This document shows positions 8,134-17,075 of a DNA stretch of 64,000 nucleotides, in pieces. Position numbers and translations under genes: made by a program. The notes under the pieces were generated by a model. The model did not search any database. It was not told where the DNA came from and worked only from the letters and a program-made list of their open reading frames with translations. Source of the DNA: JAFGRU01 sp963665915 (GTDB lineage Bacteria; Desulfobacterota; Desulfuromonadia; Desulfuromonadales; JAAYDE01); NCBI GenBank assembly GCA_963665915.2, contig CAXXSG010000001.1:124001-188000 (forward strand), read 5' to 3'. How positions within the stretch are numbered: position 1 is the stretch's first letter; the number at the start of each line of letters is the position of its first letter.

Positions 8134-9600
8134 ATGAATAATCTCCCTTTGCCATATCAAACCGCCCTGACCCTGGAGATTTTTTCCCAGATCAGTTCAA
8201 TCCCCCGCTGTTCGGGAAATGAGGGGAAACTTGCCGACTGGGTCGTCTCCCGTGCCTCCGCGCAAGGGTTCGACCATGCAAAAGACAGTACGGGAAACGT
8301 GGTTATCCGTGTCCCCGCCTCTCCGGGATATGAGCAAGCTTCGCCGATCATCCTTCAGTCGCACATGGATATGGTGTGTGAAAAAACGTCTGAATCGAAA
8401 CACGATTTTGCTTCCGATCCAATCCGCCTGGTTTCTGATGGGGACTGGCTGCGGGCGGACGGCACCACCCTGGGGGCCGACAACGGCATCGGCATGGCCA
8501 TCAGCCTGGCCATTGCCGAGGATAAAACCGTCTTTCATCCGGCATTGGAACTGCTCTTTACCGTTGAGGAGGAGACCGGTCTCACCGGCGCTCGGGATGT
8601 CGACACAGATATGCTCAAGGGACGCACCCTGATCAATATTGATTCCGAAGAGGAAGGGAGTTTTACAATCGGTTGCGCCGGAGGGGAAAACGGGCGTATC
8701 GAGTTTATCGTCACGAAAGAGAAAATCCCACCCGCACAGGCTCACTGCCGGCTCAGCGTTTCCGGCCTGAGAGGCGGACATTCGGGGATGAATATCGGCG
8801 AAAAAAGGGGCAACGCCAACAAGGTTCTCGCTCAAAGCCTGGCCGCGCTCATGGCAGAAACACCTTTTCGTCTGGCTTCACTCAAAGGCGGAACCCGTTC
8901 CAATGTTATTCCGCGCGATGCTGAAGCAACGATCATTCTCCCTGCCTGCGATGTTGAAAAAGCGCAAAAATTCATAAAACGATTGGAAAAAACAACCCGG
9001 GAAAAATTCAGGGCAATGGAAAAAAATCTATCTATGGCCCTGTCGCTTCACAAACCTTCTCCGCCGACAGAAGAAGCTTTTTCCCCGCAAGACAGCACCC
9101 GGTGCATCAATCTCCTGCAGCAACTTCCCCATGGCGTGCAGCGCATGTCGGAGAACCTGGACGGAATGGTGGAAACCTCGAACAATCTGGCAATCATCTA
9201 CACGGGGGAGGATGTCGTAAATATTCTCTGTTTCCAGAGAAGCAGCAGTATGTCAGAGCTTCAGGACCTCACTTCCCGCATCGGCCTGATGGCTGTACAA
9301 CACGGTGCCCGCTTTCACAGGGACGGTTTGTATCCGGGCTGGCAGCCCCAACTCGATTCCCTTCTCCTGACTCGTTGCCGGGAGATTTACCGGAAAAGCC
9401 ATAACCAGGAAGCCAGGGTTACATTGACCCACGGCGGTCTCGAATGCGGCATCCTGGGAAATAAACTACCTGGCATTGACATGATTTCCCTCGGCCCGAC
9501 CATTGAAAATGCCCATTCCCCCCAGGAAAAAGTCCATATTCCGAGCATCCTGACGGTCTATGACTTTCTGGCGGCTTTACTCAGTTCGTTTCCGCTTTAA
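8134..9600 (+). CDS. pepD: Aminoacyl-histidine (Xaa-His) dipeptidase, peptidase family M20
   Basis: This cytosolic dizinc dipeptidase hydrolyses Xaa-His and other dipeptides. Visible M20 metal and catalytic motifs are SHMDMVCEK (His and Asp), GADNGIGMA (bridging Asp), VEEETGLTGA (catalytic Glu-Glu), INIDSEEEG (Asp) and, near the C-terminus, LTHGGLECGIL and NAHSPQEKVHI. At 488 residues it matches the usual length of PepD. I chose the ATG at 8134 because AAGAGGAA lies 7 bases upstream; a GTG 24 bases earlier extends the frame but has no ribosome site. It is monocistronic and divergent from the exported-protein operon. Confidence 0.93.
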   Translation: MNNLPLPYQTALTLEIFSQISSIPRCSGNEGKLADWVVSRASAQGFDHAKDSTGNVVIRVPASPGYEQASPIILQSHMDMVCEKTSESKHDFASDPIRLVSDGDWLRADGTTLGADNGIGMAISLAIAEDKTVFHPALELLFTVEEETGLTGARDVDTDMLKGRTLINIDSEEEGSFTIGCAGGENGRIEFIVTKEKIPPAQAHCRLSVSGLRGGHSGMNIGEKRGNANKVLAQSLAALMAETPFRLASLKGGTRSNVIPRDAEATIILPACDVEKAQKFIKRLEKTTREKFRAMEKNLSMALSLHKPSPPTEEAFSPQDSTRCINLLQQLPHGVQRMSENLDGMVETSNNLAIIYTGEDVVNILCFQRSSSMSELQDLTSRIGLMAVQHGARFHRDGLYPGWQPQLDSLLLTRCREIYRKSHNQEARVTLTHGGLECGILGNKLPGIDMISLGPTIENAHSPQEKVHIPSILTVYDFLAALLSSFPL

Positions 9601-9696
9601 TCTGCACTGGAGGCTGCCACCCGCCTTCCGGGTGAGTCTAACCTCTTAACTTGCCATGAATTTGCAATAATTCTTCAAATAATGATATATTTTCAG

Positions 9697-9799
9697 GAGT
9701 CTGTTGACCTTGGGGGGTCGTAATGAGAAAAAGGGCAATATGGCCCGATTTTGCATTAAAATTCATTTCTTAGTCCGACAGGCTCCTAAAATCTTTCAA
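9697..9799 (+). repeat. Dispersed repeat family R3
   Basis: The segment runs from GAGTCTGTTGACCTTGGGGG to GTCCGACAGGCTCCTAAAAT. Both ends recur in the same order at 27784-27958 (ATCTGTCGAACTTAGGGGAT ... GTCCGGCAGGCTCCCAGGGT), where the interior is longer. It occupies most of the 325-base gap between pepD and the photolyase-related gene. The rest of that gap is AT-rich with no recognised gene. Confidence 0.55.
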
Positions 9800-9925
9800 T
9801 TACCTTAAAAATATTCCTTCGAACCAACCAGCCGGTAGCATTCAGCTTGAATGCGAAACACACGGAGTTTTTATAGGGAAGAAATAAGCGAAAAACAACA
9901 AACAAAATATCAGCACCGAGGTCCT

Positions 9926-11419
9926 ATGTTGGAAGCCCATCTGATTCTTGAAAACCAGCTTTTCCCCATAGAAAAGGGCACGGCGCCAAAAACCACCAAA
10001 GTTTTCATGGTTGAAGACTGGGGCTTGTTGGGGAGATTTCGCTACCACAAGAAAAAGCTGGTCCTCATTCTCTCCGCCATGCGCCATTTCCGCGAGGAAC
10101 TCCGGCGGAGCGATTACCAAATCCATTACCAGGAACTGAGCCACAGCCATCCCGAAATCACCTTCCTGGATGTGTTGAAAGCCTTTCTTCTCGACCAGAA
10201 TATTCATCGTCTCCATCTCTGGGAGGTGGAGAATCGTGAGCTGGAAAGAGGGCTTCAAGACCTCTGCTTTGCCTTGAGAGTCGAACTTCAAATCCATGCC
10301 ACGCCCATGTTCCTGACTCCGAAAACCGAGTTCAGAAGGTATCTCCGGAACGTCCAGCACCCTTTCATGAAAAGTTTTTATGAGCAGCAGAGGCGACGTC
10401 TCAACCTGCTGATGAATGGCCAGGGTAGGCCCCTTGGCGGCCACTATTCTTTTGATTCGGAACACCGGAAAAAGCTCCCTCCAGCCATTACCGTTCCTCC
10501 CCTCGCCGAAATCCCCGCCGATGCCATTACGCGCGAGGTTATGCGTCTGGTGGAAGTCAACTTCCCGGGCAATCCCGGCCGGACCTCCGGTTTCTGGCTA
10601 CCGGTCACGCGCCGGGACGCGATTCTCCGGCTACAGGATTTTCTGAACAATCGGCTTGCCGGTTTCGGGCCCTATGAAGGCACGATCAGCAGTCAAAATG
10701 ATTTCCTTTTTCACTCTGCTCTTTCCACGTCACTCAACACCGGTCTTCTCCTCCCGGGGGAAGTGATCGACCAGGCCATTCAGACATTCCAATCCAGGGA
10801 AAACATTCCTCTCCCCTCCATCGAGGGGTTTGTCCGTCAGATCATCGGCTGGCGCGAGTTTATGCGGGGAATTAATCAGAATTTCGGCAGGAATCAGGAA
10901 AAAGGTAATTTTTTCAACCATCACCGCACGCTGGGGAAAGCGTGGCGGGAAGGAAGAACCGGACTACCGCTACTGGATCATGTTTTGCACAAAACCTGGC
11001 GGCTGGGCTGGATCCATCACAGCGAACGGCTGATGATTCTGGGCAACCTGATGGTTCTCTGTGAAATCCACCCCAGGGAAGCCTACAACTGGTTCATGGA
11101 AATGTTTGTCGACTCTTCGGAGTGGGTGCTGGGACCAAATGTTTACGGCATGGCTCTTTTCAGCGACGGCGGCCTGTTTACCGCCCAGCCCCATGTCTGC
11201 GGAGCGAATTATCTTCTGCGCATGAGCGACTTCAGGAGAGGGCCCTGGTGCGAGGTGATGAATGGTCTTTTCTGGCGCTTTGTCGATCGAAACCGGAAGG
11301 TCTTTGAAAACACCCAACGAATGCGAATGATGGTCCGGACACTGGATGAAATGTCTAACGGACAGACCAACAAGATTTTTCCTCCGGCGGAAAAGTTCCT
11401 GGAACGGATCACCCGTTAG
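9926..11419 (+). CDS. Photolyase/cryptochrome-related protein (FeS-BCP/PhrB-type fold without the usual cluster cysteines)
   Basis: About 497 residues from the ATG at 9926, which is followed by the Rossmann-type first strand (MLEAHLILENQLFP) expected at the start of this family; an in-frame ATG 75 bases upstream lacks a ribosome site. The C-terminal FAD-binding region is recognisable: GWREFMRGIN, WIHHSERLMILGNLMVL, WVLGPNVYGMALFSDGGLF and ANYLLRMSDF. FeS-BCP proteins normally carry four cysteines for a 4Fe-4S cluster, two in a CxxC just after MSDY. Here the segment reads MSDFRRGPWCEVMNGLFWRF with no CxxC, so the cluster is probably absent. Likely role: light-dependent DNA repair or light sensing. 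The subtype is uncertain. Confidence 0.85.
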   Translation: MLEAHLILENQLFPIEKGTAPKTTKVFMVEDWGLLGRFRYHKKKLVLILSAMRHFREELRRSDYQIHYQELSHSHPEITFLDVLKAFLLDQNIHRLHLWEVENRELERGLQDLCFALRVELQIHATPMFLTPKTEFRRYLRNVQHPFMKSFYEQQRRRLNLLMNGQGRPLGGHYSFDSEHRKKLPPAITVPPLAEIPADAITREVMRLVEVNFPGNPGRTSGFWLPVTRRDAILRLQDFLNNRLAGFGPYEGTISSQNDFLFHSALSTSLNTGLLLPGEVIDQAIQTFQSRENIPLPSIEGFVRQIIGWREFMRGINQNFGRNQEKGNFFNHHRTLGKAWREGRTGLPLLDHVLHKTWRLGWIHHSERLMILGNLMVLCEIHPREAYNWFMEMFVDSSEWVLGPNVYGMALFSDGGLFTAQPHVCGANYLLRMSDFRRGPWCEVMNGLFWRFVDRNRKVFENTQRMRMMVRTLDEMSNGQTNKIFPPAEKFLERITR

Positions 11420-11446
11420 CAGAAAGTTGTGATTGTCGCCCCCCCA

Positions 11447-12280
11447 TCATTTCTCACCACCCGCCCCTTCGATGGCGCGAGTCACGTCAATAATCAGCCT
11501 GGTGGTAATTTTGCTCCGCTCCACAATGCCGACATATTTCCGATTTTCATCGGTTACCGGCAGGAAATCGATGTCCAGGCGATCCATGGTTTCCAGGCAG
11601 GTCAGCTGATCGGTATCAGGCTTCACGGCGTCGTCCAGGGAAACAAACCCCGGCAGTTCCTTAAGTTTGTCTTTTGAGATCGTATCCCCATTAATTAAAT
11701 AGCCCGAAAATCGTTTGTAGCCCTCCCCCCCCTGATCACTGACATATGCCTGTAACGGATTGAAATCGTATATTCCGAAAAATGTTTTATCCCGGTTGTA
11801 AATCAGAACGTACTTCAGGAAGCCTTTTTTACCAAGAGTCTCGAAATATTTTTCAATTGCGGGGCCCCAGTAACCACTGAAACCGAGTTGAAACTCCAGG
11901 GCCTCGGTCTTCTTTTTTATCAGTTCCGGTATTTGTTCAACCCCCATTTTCCTGGCCATGCTGATATTCTGCATAATTTCATTAACCTGAGCTTCGGGCT
12001 TTTGCAACTCCTTGTAAGTTATCGATTTCCCTGCCGCCTCCCGAATGGCTTCCGCCAGTTCAACTTCTACCCCGGCGATATTGAACTTGGTGATTTTTCC
12101 CGTGCCGAACAGCCAGAGAACCACCGGGATCAGGACCAACACAAGATCTACCGGCCGGATTTCATACTTTCCCCCCGTCTTCGCCCGAACAATCAGGGAA
12201 ACAACCAGCAACACCAGGCCAGCTCCCAGGAGGAGTCCGAATAGAATCAAGTCCAAATTTTCAGCGGCGATATTTTCCAT
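11447..12280 (-). CDS. Membrane protein with a C-terminal CBS-like domain
   Basis: 277 residues. Two hydrophobic helices occupy about residues 10-30 (LILFGLLLGAGLVLLVVSLI) and 44-60. They are followed by a soluble middle (about 65-200, with a GFSGYWGPAIEKYFETLG stretch) and a C-terminal segment (LTCLETMDRLDIDFLPVTDE, then YVGIVERSKITTRLI) typical of one CBS motif that could bind adenylates. The ATG at 12280 has GAAAGGG upstream. It is convergent with the photolyase gene (27-base gap) and divergent from the polyphosphate phosphotransferase gene. The middle domain is not one I recognise. Function unknown. Confidence 0.75.
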   Translation of the reverse strand: MENIAAENLDLILFGLLLGAGLVLLVVSLIVRAKTGGKYEIRPVDLVLVLIPVVLWLFGTGKITKFNIAGVEVELAEAIREAAGKSITYKELQKPEAQVNEIMQNISMARKMGVEQIPELIKKKTEALEFQLGFSGYWGPAIEKYFETLGKKGFLKYVLIYNRDKTFFGIYDFNPLQAYVSDQGGEGYKRFSGYLINGDTISKDKLKELPGFVSLDDAVKPDTDQLTCLETMDRLDIDFLPVTDENRKYVGIVERSKITTRLIIDVTRAIEGAGGEK

Positions 12281-12468
12281 GACAAAGCCCTTTCGACTTA
12301 TACCTGCACGACACCCGTCCTAACGCTAAAGCACAAAATTCCCGGTCAGAAGAAACATGGCAGGCCCTCAATCCTATGCACCGAATTTATATTCTAATAC
12401 CCATGTGAAACAACGCAACATGAAACCTTTAGTCAAAAATAACTTGAAATCGCTTTTTCAAGTATTCA

Positions 12469-12505
12469 ACCCGGTTTATTCATGAAGCTTTGTCGCGAAA
12501 TCGTC
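12469..12505 (+). repeat. Dispersed short repeat family R2
   Basis: ACCCGGTTTATTCATGAAGC followed by TTTGTCGCGAAATCGTC is the clearest copy of the R2 core seen also at 3701-3740 and 36444-36476. It lies in the 413-base gap between the CBS-protein gene and the PPK2 gene. A small CTTGAAA/TTTCAAG hairpin precedes it near 12443-12462. No other gene or site was recognised in this gap. Confidence 0.45.
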
Positions 12506-12693
12506 AGCAACATGCCGGGAAAACCAATTCTCACCAGCCTTCTCGATGTTTGCGAAGCATTTTGTGCTAATCTTGACAAGAAAGTTGCAGGAAAAACCAT
12601 CCCCGGAAGACCGGGCTTCCCGGATCGATTATTTACGCCGTTCCGGGGAACACGCAAATTCAGAGCTAACTGCCAAAGGACCAGGAGGAACCC

Positions 12694-14184
12694 ATGTTTG
12701 AATCCGCCGAACTGGGGCATAAAATCGATAAGGAAACCTTCCGACGGGAAGAACCCATATTACGTGAAGCTCTGCTTGAAGCTCAACTCGGGCTGGCTGA
12801 AAAAAAAGACTTTCCAGTCATTATCGTAATGACCGGTATCGATGGGGCCGGAAAAGGCGAAACGATTCATCTTCTCAATGAATGGATGGACCCCAGGCAC
12901 ATAGAAACCATCTCCATGGATAAGCCCAGCGAGGAAGAACTGGATCGACCCTATATGTGGCGTTTCTGGCGAGTCCTTCCGCCCAAGGGGAAAACCGCCA
13001 TTTTCCTGGATTCCTGGTACCTGCCGGCGATCCTCGACCGGGCCTATGGCCGGATAAAAAATGCCGATCTCGATCAAGCCATGGACAGGGTCTGCCGCTT
13101 TGAAAAAATGCTGACCAATGAAGGAGCCCTTGTCCTGAAATTCTGGATGCATCTTCCCAAGCAGGAACAGAAAAAATGCTTCAAAAAACTGGAGAAGGAC
13201 AAAAACACGCGCTGGCGGGTCACAAAAGCCGATTGGGATCATCACAGCCAATACGAAAACATCCGGCGCGTGGCCGAACACGCTTTAAGACAGACCAGTT
13301 CGGTCGAAGCGCCGTGGACCGTAATCGAAGGGACGGATCCGGCCTATCGCTCACTGTGTTTGGGGAATATTCTTCTTCAGAATTTAAAAAGGCGGCTTGA
13401 AGTCACAGAGGCACCGATACCCACGGTTTCCCTGCCGCCTGTCCTGACGGCCATCGACGATCTCCTCATTTTAAGGACCCTGGACCTTTCCTTGTCCCTT
13501 GAAAAATCCGACTACAAACAGGAATTGGAAAAGTATCAGGGCAAACTCAACCTCCTGACCCGCGACCCGGATTTCAAAAACATATCCGTCGTAGTCGTTT
13601 TTGAGGGCAACGATGCGGCCGGCAAAGGTGGAGCTATCCGCCGGGTTACGGGAGCCCTGGACGCCCGCCAGTATCGGGTAATCCAGATTGCAGCGCCAAC
13701 GGAAGAAGAGCGGGCGCAGCCCTACCTGTGGCGCTTCTGGCGAAAATTGCCGCGAAGAGGGAAAATTGCCATCTTCGACCGCTCGTGGTATGGCCGGGTG
13801 CTGGTGGAGAGGGTGGAAGAATTTTGTTCCGAATCGGACTGGATGCGTTCCTACGGTGAAATCAATAATTTTGAAGAACAGTTGGTAAGACACAAAACGG
13901 TAGTTGCCAAATTCTGGCTCTCGATCAGCAAGGAAGAACAACTGAACCGTTTCGAGAGTCGCCAGTCCGTGGACTTCAAACGTTTCAAAATCACTGATGA
14001 GGACTGGCGAAACCGCGAAAAATGGGATGCTTACGAACATGCGGCCTGCGACATGATTGACCGGACCAGTTCCGTTATCGCACCCTGGACCCTGGTTGAG
14101 GCCAACGACAAGCGTTTTGCCCGCATCAAAGTATTAAAAACCCTCTGTGCCCGGATAGAGGAAGCGCTCCGGTCGTCTTCGTGA
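12694..14184 (+). CDS. pap: Polyphosphate:AMP phosphotransferase (two-domain PPK2)
   Basis: The predicted reaction is transfer of a phosphate from polyphosphate to AMP, giving ADP. The 496 residues comprise two tandem PPK2 domains. The first (about 20-240) has Walker A GIDGAGKGE near residue 48 but a degenerate second motif (DSWYLPAIL). The second (about 260-496) has GNDAAGKGG near 304, then the complete FDRSWYGRVLVERVE. This pattern of a degenerate N-terminal and intact C-terminal domain is known for PAP-type (class II) PPK2 enzymes. The ATG has an excellent AGGAGGAA ribosome site. It is a single gene, convergent with the lipoprotein/PBP1B operon. Confidence 0.92.
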   Translation: MFESAELGHKIDKETFRREEPILREALLEAQLGLAEKKDFPVIIVMTGIDGAGKGETIHLLNEWMDPRHIETISMDKPSEEELDRPYMWRFWRVLPPKGKTAIFLDSWYLPAILDRAYGRIKNADLDQAMDRVCRFEKMLTNEGALVLKFWMHLPKQEQKKCFKKLEKDKNTRWRVTKADWDHHSQYENIRRVAEHALRQTSSVEAPWTVIEGTDPAYRSLCLGNILLQNLKRRLEVTEAPIPTVSLPPVLTAIDDLLILRTLDLSLSLEKSDYKQELEKYQGKLNLLTRDPDFKNISVVVVFEGNDAAGKGGAIRRVTGALDARQYRVIQIAAPTEEERAQPYLWRFWRKLPRRGKIAIFDRSWYGRVLVERVEEFCSESDWMRSYGEINNFEEQLVRHKTVVAKFWLSISKEEQLNRFESRQSVDFKRFKITDEDWRNREKWDAYEHAACDMIDRTSSVIAPWTLVEANDKRFARIKVLKTLCARIEEALRSSS

Positions 14185-14189
14185 GCCAC

Positions 14190-14228
14190 CCCGGGAAGAG
14201 GACCCAAGCCGCCGGCAAGATTCCCGGG
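14190..14228. terminator. Possible bidirectional hairpin between convergent genes
   Basis: CCCGGGAA at 14190-14197 pairs with TTCCCGGG at 14221-14228 in the 53-base space between the stops of the phosphotransferase gene and the convergent lipoprotein gene. There is no strong T-run directly after the stem, so it may be a weak terminator or simply a hairpin. Confidence 0.35.
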
Positions 14229-14237
14229 ACCCCATTT

Positions 14238-14660
14238 CTATTTTTCCATCTCCGCTTTTCCAAAGGCCGCTTGAGCGCCCGGGTAATCACCCAGCCGAGT
14301 GCGCGCCTGGCCGATAATTCGCCAGTTCTCCGCCCGCAGATAGCGGTCCCCGACCGCCAGGGTGCTCGATTTCGCGGCCATATTTTCCGCCTCCCGATAC
14401 TGCCCTTGGCTAAGGCGAACCCGAGCCAGTTCCTGCCACAAAACCGGGTTGCGCGACTCGATGCGCAACGCACGCTCCAACGATGCACCGGCGGCATCCA
14501 GCTGTCCCGAGGAAGACTGCATATGAGCCGTGTCAAGAAGGGCGACGACGGCCTCATTCCGGGATGTAGGCTCCGGTTCCATGACAACCGGCTGAAGAGT
14601 GGCACAACCTGCCAGAAGCAACAATGCTGCGAGGAATGAAAAACAGCGTATCAATCTCAT
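14238..14660 (-). CDS. TPR-containing lipoprotein
   Basis: 140 residues. The N-terminus ends in a clear lipobox (LLLLAGCAT), so it is a lipid-anchored envelope protein. The remainder contains TPR-like helices (AAGASLERALRIESRNPVLW, QYREAENMAAKS, GDYPGAQAAFGKAE). Its start overlaps the stop of the PBP1B gene by 4 bases (ATGA), which couples the two and suggests a partner or activator role in peptidoglycan synthesis, analogous in position but not in sequence to lipoprotein activators such as LpoB. That role is inference. Confidence 0.85.
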   Translation of the reverse strand: MRLIRCFSFLAALLLLAGCATLQPVVMEPEPTSRNEAVVALLDTAHMQSSSGQLDAAGASLERALRIESRNPVLWQELARVRLSQGQYREAENMAAKSSTLAVGDRYLRAENWRIIGQARTRLGDYPGAQAAFGKAEMEK

Positions 14661-16939
14661 CGTCCAAAGATCCTTTCAAACCAGCTTTTGATCGATTTTT
14701 TCAGTGGCCGCCGCCCGCAGGGAACCGCCTCATCCGGCGCCGAGCCTGAAATAAACGGCAGTTCAACGGCACCCTGACAGCCGGAGGCGCTGCGCAAACC
14801 CGATGCCTGATCGATCCAGACACGCTCAATATTATCCGGTTCCGGCAAAATCAGCGGCTCGGGGTCCAGATTGGCCATCATATCACCCCAGACCGTCATT
14901 GCGCCACTGGCACCTGTAAGGCCGGTGGTTTCGTTGTCATCCCGTCCGACCCATACCACGGCCAGGCGATCCCCGGAAAAACCCGCGAACCAGCTGTCGC
15001 GAAAGTCATCGGTGGTGCCTGTTTTGCCCGCGATATCGAGTGCCGGCGACAAATAATTCATCAGCCGGCGTGCCGTTCCCTCCCGCACCACATCCTGCAT
15101 AGCTACGGTCAACAGATAGAGCGGCGCCGGGTCGATGACCTGCTCGACGTTAAGGGGATAACGCTGCAACGGCTCACCTTCCGCCGTCAGAACTACCCGA
15201 ATCGCCCGTAGCGGGGTTCGAAAACCGCCGCCGGCAAGGGTCTGATACACCTGGGTAACCTCCAGGGGGGAAAGCTCGTTCGCACCGAGGAGACTCGATG
15301 CAAATTCCGGCAGTTCCCTTTCAACTCCCAGCCGCCGCAGGTTCGCCATCACTTTGCCAACGCCGATTTCCAGACCCAGCCTGGCCGTCGAAACATTATA
15401 GGAGTGTATCAGAGCGTCGCGCAGCGGCACCCTGCCGTGGAATTTCTGATCATAGTTTTCCGGGGTCCAGTCGTCGGTCCCCGCCTGCCGGTAGATCATA
15501 GGGTCATCGTCGATCAAAGTTCCAAGAGTATATTTGCGCGGCTGCTGCAGAGCAGTGAGATAAATGACCGGCTTGATCAGCGAGCCAATAGGACGTTGGG
15601 CGTCAAGAGCCCGGTTGAATCCTTTATAACGCGGGTCGCGGTCACCGACAACGGCCTCCACTTCCGCGTTCTGGGTATTGGTCACAAAAAGCGCGGTCTG
15701 CAGGGCTTCCCCGTGGGTTTTTTCGAGACGTGCCAGACGCTTGACCAGAGCACTCTCAGCCGCAAGTTGGACCTGGGGGTTGAGGGTCGTGAAAATCTGG
15801 AGTCCTTCCGAGCGCAGGTCTTCATCACGATAATCACGCTGAAGCTGGCGATGTACAAGGCTCAAAAACGCCGGATAGGGGGATGTGCCCCGCGGCGGCC
15901 TGTCGATAACGCCCAGCGATGAGATCTTCGCCGAAGCGAGCTGCTGGTCGCTGATGAAACCCTCCTCGGCCATTACCGTCAGGACGAGGTTCCGACGTTC
16001 AAGGGCTCGCTGCGAATGACTCCTCGGGCTGTAGAAGGAAGGCCCTTTGAGCATGCAGACAAGCAGGGCGCTCTCCGGGAGGCTGAGATAAGTCAGGCGC
16101 TTGTCGAAGTAATAGGAGCTGGCCAGGCCGAAACCGTGGATGGCACGGTTGCCGTCCTGTCCCAGATAGACCTCGTTGATGTAGGTTTCGAGAATCTCTT
16201 CCTTGCTGTAATGGATCTCCACCAGAATGGCCATCAACATTTCGGTAAGTTTTCGTCGAATCGTGCGTTCAGGGGTCAGGTAGAAATTTTTGACGAGCTG
16301 CTGGGTGAGGGTGCTTCCCCCCTGCACACTTTTTCCGCTGGCCGTGGCGAAAATTGCCCTGGCAATGCCTCTCGGGTCGATTCCATGATGGGAATAAAAG
16401 CGGCGATCTTCCACCGCAATCAAGGCATCCACCACATGCTGGGGAACCTCGTCCAGCTTGGCAAGAACACGGTCTTCGTTTTTCCCTGGATAAATGCCGC
16501 CGATCAGGACCGGTTCAATGCGCACAAGTCCCAGGGAGCGGTTGTTGGTACGGTCAAACAGCGCTCTGACTCGCCCGCTGGCAAATGTAACATTTAAAGA
16601 AACCGATTCCTGCGGCCCATCACCGAATACAAACGGCCGGGTAACCAGTTCCAGCACCTGCTGGCGCAAACGAAAAGTACCCGACTCCCGCGGTTTGGAC
16701 GTTTCCCTATAACCGAGCAGAGAGAGCTCAGAAACCATTTGCGTAGGAGTCAGTTTGCAGCCCGGATAAAGCTCCAACGGCCGGGCATAGACCCGGGCCG
16801 GCAATTTCCAGCGTTTACCCTCGAAACGGTCGCGAACCACACTGTCCAGATAGACCACGGTGACACTCGTCACCACCAGTCCCATCAGGACGAACAGGAA
16901 AAAGATTTTCTTTTTTGAGATGGAACGTTTCTTGGCCAT
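14657..16939 (-). CDS. mrcB: Penicillin-binding protein 1B, bifunctional glycosyltransferase/transpeptidase
   Basis: This enzyme polymerises lipid II and cross-links the peptides in the periplasm. A basic N-terminus and one membrane helix (IFFLFVLMGLVVTSVTVVYL) are followed by a UB2H-like region. The GT51 glycosyltransferase motifs are EDRRFYSHHGID (about 177), QGGSTLTQQLVKN and KEEILETYINEVYLGQ. The transpeptidase motifs are RPIGSLIKP (active-site Ser about 452), SYNVSTARLG and GKTGTTDDFRDSWFAG (about 640). The 760-residue length is normal for PBP1B. It is the first gene of a two-gene operon with the TPR lipoprotein. An IS1595-type element lies about 140 bases upstream and may separate it from part of its original promoter region. 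Confidence 0.94.
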   Translation of the reverse strand: MAKKRSISKKKIFFLFVLMGLVVTSVTVVYLDSVVRDRFEGKRWKLPARVYARPLELYPGCKLTPTQMVSELSLLGYRETSKPRESGTFRLRQQVLELVTRPFVFGDGPQESVSLNVTFASGRVRALFDRTNNRSLGLVRIEPVLIGGIYPGKNEDRVLAKLDEVPQHVVDALIAVEDRRFYSHHGIDPRGIARAIFATASGKSVQGGSTLTQQLVKNFYLTPERTIRRKLTEMLMAILVEIHYSKEEILETYINEVYLGQDGNRAIHGFGLASSYYFDKRLTYLSLPESALLVCMLKGPSFYSPRSHSQRALERRNLVLTVMAEEGFISDQQLASAKISSLGVIDRPPRGTSPYPAFLSLVHRQLQRDYRDEDLRSEGLQIFTTLNPQVQLAAESALVKRLARLEKTHGEALQTALFVTNTQNAEVEAVVGDRDPRYKGFNRALDAQRPIGSLIKPVIYLTALQQPRKYTLGTLIDDDPMIYRQAGTDDWTPENYDQKFHGRVPLRDALIHSYNVSTARLGLEIGVGKVMANLRRLGVERELPEFASSLLGANELSPLEVTQVYQTLAGGGFRTPLRAIRVVLTAEGEPLQRYPLNVEQVIDPAPLYLLTVAMQDVVREGTARRLMNYLSPALDIAGKTGTTDDFRDSWFAGFSGDRLAVVWVGRDDNETTGLTGASGAMTVWGDMMANLDPEPLILPEPDNIERVWIDQASGLRSASGCQGAVELPFISGSAPDEAVPCGRRPLKKSIKSWFERIFGR

Positions 16940-17075
16940 GACTGTCTTGTTCTATTCTGTATATCGGAGAACCGCAAGGGAATGAGGCGGCCGCGAGAAA
17001 AATGAAATCCCGCAAAGTATATTCTTCCTTGGCCGCCGGGGGCAACGGGAATGGGAAATTTTTTCTATTTTTTAA

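Noticed and set aside
12482..12829. Plus-strand frame of 115 codons upstream of the PPK2 gene
   Set aside because: It starts inside the R2 repeat, lacks a ribosome site and runs into the start of the phosphotransferase gene in another frame.
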